Of a stretch of DNA of 64,000 nt, positions 58,801 to 64,000 are shown one piece after another. The notes beneath the pieces are model-generated. The model did no database searches. It was given only the letters and a program-made list of their open reading frames with translations, and was not told the DNA's origin. Numbering within the stretch: the stretch's first letter is position 1; every line of letters begins with the position of its first letter. This DNA is from Mesostigma viride. Lineage: Eukaryota; Streptophyta; Mesostigmatophyceae; Mesostigmatales; Mesostigmataceae. A program made the position numbers and the translations under genes. The stretch covers positions 4,156,981-4,220,980 of the forward strand of contig RPFO01000080.1 of the NCBI GenBank assembly GCA_009746045.1, written 5' to 3'.

Positions 58801-61367
58801 TTCCTGACGTCAACCACCACCCACCAATTGTGGGCTGTTGACGAGGTGATGCAGCCACTGGGAAATGACAGGCCCCAAAACATAACCAAATGTCGTGAAT
58901 AAAATTGACTTACAGGCGCCACAGGGAGGATAGAGACCCCAGCTCTGGTGGGATGACACCGCTCAGGCTGCTATCGGACAGATACCTGTGGGCAGTAACA
59001 AGCATTACACCACGCATGCAGCTGTCAACACGGAGTACGCAGGGCCAGGGTCCCAAGCAGCTTGAATGCCCGCAACTTCACATTGGCCCTCATCAACCAA
59101 GAGCAATGCGCTTGAGACTGTTGACAGGCACAAGACAAGTCCCGCTGCTGCATTACCTGGTATGAATGATGCGATTCCTAAAGGGTGGCCATGCCGTTGT
59201 AATATGTAGAGCCCCAGATGAAAGTCGACCATGCACAATGGTATGCAGCGAAAATGCCAGGCCGACCTGCCCTACACCACGTTATCCTGACGTCAACCTC
59301 CACCCACCAATTGTGGGCTGTTGATGAGGTAATGCAGCCACTGGGAAATGCCAGGCCCCAAATACTTAACCAGCTGGCAAAAATAAACTGACTCACAGGT
59401 ACCACAGGGAGGATAGAGACCCCAGCTCCGGTGGGATGCCACCGCTCAGCCTGTTACCGGACAGCACCCTGTGGGCAGGAACAAGCATTACACCACGCAT
59501 GCAGCTGTCAACACGGAGTACGCAGGGCCAGGGTCCCAAGCAGCTTGAATGCCCGCAACTTCACATTGGCCCTCATCAACCAAGAGCAATGTGCTTGAGA
59601 CTGTTGACAGGCACAAGACAAGTCCCGCTGCTGCATTACCTGGTATGAATGATGCGATTCTTAAAGGGTGGCCGTGCTGTTGTAATAGAGACCCAGATGA
59701 AAAGTCAACCATGCAAAACGGTATGCAGTGAGAATGCCCGCCGACCTGCCCAATGCCACGTTTTCCTGAGGTCAACCACCACCCACCAATTGTGGGCTGT
59801 TGACGAGGTGATGCAGCCACTGGGAAATGACAGGCCCCAAATACTTAACCAGCTGGCAAAAATAAAATAATGACTTACAAGTACTGCAGGGAGGATAGAG
59901 ACCCCAGCTCTGGTGGGATGACACCGCTCAGGCTGCTATCGGACAGATACCTGTGGGCAGTAACAAGCATTACACCACGCATGCAGCTGTCAACACGGAG
60001 TACGCAGGGCCAGGGAGGAAGCTCGAATGCCCGCGATTTCACATGGCCCTCATCAACCACGAGCGATGCGCTTGCGACTGGCGGCAAGCACAAGAAAGGT
60101 CCTGCTGCTGCATTATCTTGGTATGAATGATGCGATTCCTAAAGGGTGGCCATGCCGTTGTAATATGTAGAGCCCCAGATGAAAGTCGACCATGCACAAT
60201 GGTATGCAGCGAAAATGCCAGGCCGACCTGCCCTACACCACGTTATCCTGACGTCAACCTCCACCCACCAATTGTGGGCTGTTGATGAGGTAATGCAGCC
60301 ACTGGGAAATGCCAGGCCCCAAATACTTAACCAGCTGGCAAAAATAAACTGACTCACAGGTACCACAGGGAGGATAGAGACCCCAGCTCCGGTGGGATGA
60401 CACCGCTCAGCCTGATATCGGACAGCACCCTGTGGCCAGAAACAAGCAATGCATCGTGCATGAAGGTGTCCACAAGAGTGCATAGAGCCAGGGAGGAAGC
60501 TCGAATGCCCGCGAGTTCACATTGGCCCTCATCAACCAAGAGGGATGTGCTTGCGACTGGTGGCAAGCGAAAAGTCCTGCTGCTGTGAATGATGGGATTC
60601 TCAAAAGAGGGCCATATCCTTGTCATAGAGCGCCAGATGAGAAGTCAACCATGCAAAACGGTATGTAGTGAAAATGGCGGGCCGACCTGCCCCAATCCCA
60701 CGTTTCCCTGACGTCAACCACCATCCAGCAATTGTGGGCTGTTGACGAGGTAATGCAGCCACTGCGAAATGCTAACAGGCCCTAAAACATAACCAGCTGC
60801 ATGGCACAAAAAGGTTGACTTACAGGGATGGCAGCAAGGCTAGAGACCCCAGCTCCGGTGGGATGACACCGCTCAGGCTGTTATAGGACAGCTCCCTGTG
60901 GCCAGGGGCAAGCAGCGCAAATCATGCATGCAAGTGTCAACAAAGAGTACGCAGAGCCGAGGAGGCAGCTTAAATGCCCGCAAATTCCCATTGGCCTCAT
61001 CAACCACGAGCGATGGACTTGCGGCTCGTGGCAAGCACAAGAGAGGTCCTGCTGCTGCATTATCCTAGTATGAATGATGAGATTCTGAAAGGGTGGCCAT
61101 GCTGTTGTGATAGAGCCCCAGATGAAAAGTCAACCATGCAAAACGGTATGCAGTGAAGATGCCCGACCGACCTGCCCAATTCCACGTTTTCCGGATAGCA
61201 ACCCCTACCCAGCTAAATATTGGGGGCTGTAGACAAGGTAATGCAGCAATTGGCAAATGCCAGGCCTCAAAGCTGGCACAAATAAATCGACTTACAGGGT
61301 CCGCAGGGAGGAAAGAGACCCCAGCTCCGGTGGGATGCCACCGCTCAGGCTGTTACTATACAGCGCC
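37866..61367 (-). CDS. LRR exons of the same large gene (5' end missing)
   Basis: Separate 72-nt exons each encode one plant-type LRR of the form [23 protein letters not shown]. Intact exons: 61296-61367, 60824-60895, 60358-60429, 59879-59950, 59397-59468, 58914-58985, 58435-58506, 57963-58034, 57499-57570, 57026-57097, 56545-56616, 54528-54599, 53617-53688, 52493-52564, 52017-52088 and 39490-39561. Damaged ones lie at 56153 (acceptor deleted) and 37866-37937 (donor end divergent). Each exon begins with 1 nt and ends with 2 nt of split codons, so all are symmetric and join each other and the exon at 31006 without frameshift. The acceptor is usually CCCACAG, the donor GTAAGT or GTGAGT. The role is probably extracellular recognition or cell-wall structure. 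The signal peptide and gene start lie beyond the retroelement at 61551. That all exons belong to one transcript is inference. Confidence 0.75.
38500..38750 (+). repeat. Dispersed repeat family A, copy 3
   Basis: Inverted partner of 35935-36147. The two enclose about 2.4 kb that includes the palindrome cluster and the damaged LRR exon at 37866, so they may be two separate insertions and not the ends of one element. Confidence 0.8.
39261..39410. repeat. 39-bp tandem repeat, four copies
   Basis: Units of 39 bp with AATACTGTGTATATAGTGCG and CTATACAGTCTGACAAC; the first three are identical, the fourth differs in its last bases. About 80 bp from the LRR exon at 39490, in the intron on its donor side. 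Confidence 0.95.
39570..40640. other. Intron stretch without recognised content
   Basis: Apart from the LRR-intron-like sequence just above 39561 I see no gene. A G-rich stretch near 40040-40110 and AT-rich DNA follow. Confidence 0.45.
40650..43588 (-). pseudogene. Decayed hAT-like transposase
   Basis: On the minus strand a 208-codon frame (42962-43588) starts [20 protein letters not shown] and ends in a BED/zinc-finger-like part ([16 protein letters not shown]). It continues through frameshifts and stops with [60 protein letters not shown] and [17 protein letters not shown]. The order (zinc finger, then a DDxS-like core, then a W-containing block) recalls hAT transposases such as those related to ZNF862/KIAA1586. 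At least five disruptions make it inactive. The family call is from memory of block order and is moderate. Confidence 0.62.
43764..44356. mobile_element. Foldback/MITE element with long inverted repeats, copy 2
   Basis: Imperfect inverted repeats of about 150 bp: outer CGGCGGAGCCCATTTTCGGA / reverse complement near 44337-44356, and inner GCGCAAAACTCCTGACT (43894) opposed to AGTCAGGAGTTTTGCGC (about 44209). The core is an (ATGG)n tract. Outer ends match the element at 24491. Confidence 0.85.
43970..44139. repeat. (TGGA)n microsatellite in the core of the foldback element
   Basis: About 42 copies of TGGA with a single TGCA interruption near 43994. Confidence 0.97.
44435..45200. repeat. GC-rich dispersed repeat region (partner 18590-18835)
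   Basis: Contains CCGGAC-rich sequence (44540-44660) and the block GGTGGCGGGCCGTACCCC...GGGGCGCGGGGGATCAGGCA (44985-45090) shared with 18590-18835. Open frames are long because of GC content; none matches a family I know. Confidence 0.6.
45480..45720 (+). repeat. Diverged duplicate, partner at 55820-56040
   Basis: Shared blocks in the same order: TCCATACCCATGC, ACATCAAGCAGGTAAT or a close variant, CAGGCGATTGC..GCCTGTC and TAGG followed by A/T-rich bases. Both lie in introns of the LRR gene. 45200-45480 and 45720-46697 hold nothing I recognise. Confidence 0.55.
46698..48663. mobile_element. Non-autonomous split-direct-repeat element (PAT/TOC1-like)
   Basis: Order of parts: A1 (46698-47118), a unique internal region (47119-47954), B1 (47955-48083) joined directly to A2 (48081-48501), a 33-bp spacer, and B2 (48535-48663). 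A1 and A2 (421 bp) read as identical, as do B1 and B2 (129 bp). This A1-internal-B1A2-B2 layout is the split direct repeat of PAT-like tyrosine-recombinase retroelements and of Chlamydomonas TOC1. The B1/A2 join and both outer ends share AAT, the expected crossover core. The internal region has no convincing gene, so it is non-autonomous and recent. Confidence 0.8.
48664..49430. other. Intron stretch without recognised content
   Basis: Short unlinked open frames only; no repeat or motif recognised. Confidence 0.4.
49430..49790 (+). repeat. Dispersed repeat family B, copy 2
   Basis: Plus-strand copy of the sequence at 34540-34850; ends near GACCAAAAGCTAAGAATGTA(T), the same end as copy 3 at about 51115-51135. 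Confidence 0.75.
49800..50718 (+). repeat. Dispersed repeat family A, copy 4 (interrupted)
   Basis: The start of family A (GGACGGGCTCAAAGGGACCA) is at 49827, and the end (GCTTCTACAGTACATCGCTA, TTAGAGTGGTGTAGGGGACG, GGCCTCTTTTCAGC) is at 50590-50718. The roughly 600 bp between are not in copy 1 and may be an insertion or unrelated DNA. Confidence 0.6.
50719..50931. repeat. (CCCA)n tetranucleotide microsatellite
   Basis: About 53 uninterrupted CCCA units, sitting exactly between the end of dispersed repeat family A and the start of family B copy 3. Confidence 0.97.
50935..51130 (+). repeat. Dispersed repeat family B, copy 3 (truncated)
   Basis: Contains GTGTTTGGAGATATG, CTGGGGCCCAGCATGG, TGATTTGTACAGAAAC and ends CCAAAAGCTAAGAATGTATG. 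It abuts, at about 51148, an LRR-intron unit whose LRR exon is gone, so this insertion or a deletion removed one LRR exon. Confidence 0.7.
51424..51570 (+). repeat. Dispersed repeat, copy 2 (partner at 12882)
   Basis: GACAACCAGCGCAGGCCA, GGACCATGGTAGCTCGAGCC and TTCAGGATGATGAAGATGAA match 12882-13040 in rlmN intron 4, same orientation. Confidence 0.8.
52570..53610. other. Intron between LRR exons, no recognised element
   Basis: The part next to the exon at 52493 is LRR-unit intron; beyond about 52820 I see no repeat or gene. Confidence 0.45.
54600..56150. other. Intron between LRR exons, mostly unrecognised
   Basis: 54600-54970 retains diverged LRR-unit intron sequence. 55820-56040 is the diverged partner of 45480-45720. 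Between them I see AT-rich single-copy-looking DNA with no gene. Confidence 0.45.
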
Positions 61368-61550
61368 CTGTGGCCAGAGACAAGCAACGCATCACGCATG
61401 CAGGTGTCAACAAGGAGTAAGCAGGGCCAGGGGGGCAGCTCGAATGCCCGCGAGTGAGTTCGAATTGGCCCTCATCAACCACGAGCGATGCGCTTGAGAC
61501 TGTTGGCAAGCTCAAGAAAAGTCGCGGCTGCGGCATCATCCAGGTATGAA
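56100..61550 (-). repeat. Tandem array of about 475-bp units, each with one LRR exon
   Basis: Spacing between successive LRR exons is 464-483 bp across eleven intact units; the twelfth (at 56153) is shortened to 392 bp by a deletion. Units are highly similar in intron as well as exon, with landmarks such as TGTGGGCTGTTGACGAGGT, GGTGGCCATGC and CATCAACCA(A/C)GAGCGATG. High intron similarity implies recent duplication. The array is cut at about 61551 by the retroelement. Confidence 0.92.
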
Positions 61551-62348
61551 TTGTTGAGCTATGCTCATTTTATGATTTTTACCTATATGATTAACCTGCT
61601 GAGCTGAGAACGCAACGTTGTATAGCACAAAAAGAAAAAAAAATTTTCAGAAAAATTATTTTTTGTGCTGGCACCTGTACCCAACCCACCCATGTAGGGG
61701 TTGCTGGGCAGGTGGTTGCCAAAAAAGGTGGGCTTCCATTCTAGAGAAGCAGGTAGTTTATTTTGCCTGAGAACCTCACGGTAGCGCAAAAAGCAAAACG
61801 CAAGGCAACACACTTAAGCAATATAACCCACCATGACCACAACAGTGACGGCCCCGGACTGCAATTTCATTACGCAGCTAAAGAAAGCAGCGAAGGAGGG
61901 ATGCACCCCCAAGGAGGCCGCCATTGCGGGTCAGAAGATCCTTGGTGCGAGGACTTGGCTAGAGCGAGATTGTTGAGCAAGGGACGTGCCGAGAAAGTCA
62001 TGGCCACATAGGAGGAGAGGGGTCTTGTCAGCGATTGGGATGGGGAGGAAGCCCTGGTCAATGTGATTGCAGCGCAGCTGGGGGAGGCAATTGCCGAGCC
62101 GGATCCACCAGCAGCAACGCGTGGGGTGCGAACAGGGGGCATTCCCCCTCCGGCGGGTGGGACCAGAGGGGCGGGGCCCGGCGAAGAGATGCCGCCCCAG
62201 GGGCAGCCGACCGGGATGTGGCGGATCTAGATCGAAACATGGGTCAGTTGATGGGGACCGAAACAGGCTATGCAACCCCAGCCAGCGGCCTTCCATCCAG
62301 GCCGGGCAAAGGCCTCACTGGCGGAGATATTGGCGTCCTGCTAGCTAG

Positions 62349-62834
62349 GTGGACCAGGCGAAGGCTCCACCAGCCGCGAGCCCTGCGCCGGCGGCGAGTG
62401 CCGGGAAGGAGGGGGTGGCGCTGAGCGGGAAGGCAGTGTCGGTCTTGCTGAGCAACATGCTGGAGGCAGTGCTGCCGGGGATGCTGGACTCCGCGGAGAG
62501 CGTGGGGGGGAAGTCCATCCGTGCGTCGATAATTCTGTCGATGCAGGGGGGCAGCTCAGCAGGCGGGCAGCGGCGATTGCTCGCCCTGCAGATGGCTGGC
62601 ATCCTCGACACGATGGTCACGGAATTCGGTTACTGGGCCACGCCACGCTCCGAAGTAATTCTGGAGCTGGCCGCAGCCGAGTACCTGGCAAAGCTGATCA
62701 CTGCATGCCAGCTGGTGGATGTGGGGTCGACCGGCTGGAAGGGCACTCCGTCGGCGATGCTGCCGTTCCAGGAAGGTGGCACAATGCTGGCATCTCTGGC
62801 GGTTCGCGCCGCGATGAGCGTGGGGAAGCTTTAG
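62349..62834 (+). pseudogene. Gag-like fragment of the retroelement
   Basis: An open frame of 161 codons with a Pro/Ala-rich start, then VLLSNMLEAVLPGMLDSAES and LALQMAGILDTMVTEFGYWA. I do not recognise a domain; the gag-like call rests on position between the element's 5' end and the reverse-transcriptase piece and on its composition. The start codon shown may not be the original, as upstream frames look continuous with it after a frameshift. Confidence 0.45.
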
Positions 62835-63120
62835 CACCAGCTGGAGCAGGGCCCCGCCAAGGGGCAGGACGGCCCCTCCAACAACAACAAGCCACAGCAA
62901 GGAAGCGGTGAATCCTTCCGCTGCCTCTTCCAGTTCGTGACGGGTGGCAGCAGGTATGCTCAGGCCGTAGGCGCGATAGGATGCGTCGAGCGTTAAATGC
63001 GCACACGCTAGCCCGTCAAGCGGTTATGACATTAAACTGGATGCGGGGGGCGGGGGGCGAGACCCGCCTGCTGAAGCGTCAGCCCGTGCGCCCGGGCCAC
63101 TGCAGCAGGCGGCCCTAGAT

Positions 63121-63594
63121 GTGATCGATGATGCTTGGAGGTCCTTTGTCCGCCGGAACGGTGGTTCCGTAGCGGCAATGGTAGGATCTGTAGTGGATGG
63201 GGATGAATATGCTGAAGGAGCCCCATACGAACAGTTAGTAGCCGCATGCTTGGCTTTGACTGGTCTGGTGGCAGGCGGCCAAGTGGACATGCTGAACTTA
63301 CTACCCCGCTCACGGGGTGCGATTTCGAATGATGAGAGTAAAATGCTATGGGGACTGAGCCCAGCTGAGTGGATCTTGCAGAAGTCGATGCGGACCTCGC
63401 GGGGGTGTTGCATGGAGGAGTTTGCGCGTGTTTGCACGGTGTGTGTGGAGCGGGGGAACTTGGGTGCGTTTCTTGAGTAGCCGCCTGTGGTGAATGGTGC
63501 TTTTGGGGTCGGAAAGCCCGACAGCCGTATACGGCTGATTGTGGACAACTGTCGTGGCAACATTCCACTACCAGATCCTATGCCCGCTTTTTGA
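63121..63594 (+). pseudogene. Retroelement polyprotein piece entering reverse transcriptase
   Basis: A frame of 119 codons (MIDDAWRSFVRRNGGSVAAM) stops at 63478-63480 (TAG). The same frame carries on through that stop with GVGKPDSRIRLIVDNCRGN, which resembles the start of a DIRS-like reverse transcriptase, and stops again at 63592-63594. Beyond, SDLDSYYL near 63655-63680 runs into a (GCCC)n microsatellite. The gene is therefore broken. Confidence 0.55.
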
Positions 63595-63675
63595 CCACAC
63601 CGTGGCGCGATTTGTGATCTGCCCACGCGCGCAGGGGAGGAGGTCTTTGAGGGAGTATCTGATTTGGATTCGTAC

Positions 63676-63832
63676 TACCTGCCTGCCTGCCTGCCCGCCC
63701 GCCCGCCCGCCCGCCCGCCCGCCCGCCCGCCCGCCCGCCCGCCCGCCGCCCGCCCGCCCGCCCGCCCGCCCGCCCACCTGCCAGCCCGCCCGCCAGCCCG
63801 CCCGCCCGCCCGCCCGCCCGCCCGCCCGGCCG

Positions 63833-63863
<31 letters not shown>

Positions 63864-63866
63864 ACC
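63676..63866. repeat. (GCCC)n/(GCCT)n microsatellite
   Basis: Tetranucleotide array with GCCT units at both ends and GCCC in the middle, inside the reverse-transcriptase region of the retroelement. Confidence 0.95.
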
Positions 63867-64000
63867 TACTTGGCTGCGGCGGTACTGTGCATGGATGCCG
63901 GCGTGGTCGGATCTTGTGGGCCTGAGTGGGCCGCGTCAGCAGGTGTGGCCGTGAACCTTGTGCTGGCCAATGGGGAACAAGCTGGCCGTCGCGTTGGCCC

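Larger units (their letters stand above)
61551..64000 (+). mobile_element. DIRS-like retroelement, 5' end with gag-like and RT pieces (right end beyond window)
   Basis: 61551-61745 match, inverted, the start of the element at 34060-33870. A first frame from 61833 (MTTTVTAPDCNFITQLKKAA) stops after about 47 codons. Decayed frames continue to a gag-like frame at 62349-62834 and a frame at 63121-63480. The element interrupts the LRR array and lies opposite in orientation to it. Stops and a microsatellite inside the reverse transcriptase show it is inactive. Confidence 0.68.

Overview
The window is eukaryotic nuclear DNA, most likely from a green alga. The genes are split by many introns with GT..AG borders. 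The proteins resemble plant and animal homologues, and one gene carries plant-type leucine-rich repeats (LRR). A TGTAA motif follows one stop codon at the distance expected of a green-algal poly(A) signal. Two short interstitial tracts of the plant/algal telomere repeat TTTAGGG are present, and the DNA is full of microsatellites, minisatellites and transposon remains. I cannot name the species.

Layout. (1) 272-7969, minus strand: an SHQ1 gene (H/ACA RNP assembly factor), seven exons, with its 3' end beyond the left edge. (2) 8661-14447, plus strand: a complete six-exon gene for an RlmN-type radical-SAM rRNA/tRNA adenine methyltransferase, head to head with SHQ1 across 691 bp. (3) about 14.5-22.4 kb: an intergenic transposon graveyard, with one LINE reverse-transcriptase pseudogene, two further 5'-truncated LINE fragments, minisatellites and a foldback element. 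(4) 22452 to at least 61367, minus strand: exons that join in phase into one very large gene. It has at least 16 LRR exons of exactly 72 nt (eleven in a tandem array with a unit of about 475 bp), then a Pro-rich and Cys-rich linker, a large secreted domain and a C-terminal Cys-rich module reached through an apparent GC-AG intron. Its introns hold a tyrosine-recombinase retroelement, a decayed hAT-like transposase, a split-direct-repeat element, foldback elements and tandem repeats. (5) 61551-64000, plus strand: the start of a second retroelement (gag-like and reverse-transcriptase pieces) that cuts off the 5' side of the LRR gene.

Most unusual signals. In SHQ1 and rlmN, nearly every exon-intron border is accompanied by degraded tandem copies of that same border inside the intron, as if introns grew by repeated duplication anchored on splice junctions. 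A compact non-coding element at 46698-48663 has the A1-internal-B1-A2-B2 layout of PAT/TOC1-type tyrosine-recombinase retroelements. The LRR array shows modular growth by units that carry a symmetric-phase exon. Exon models were built by reading splice sites, phase and remembered family sequence; no search or alignment was run.
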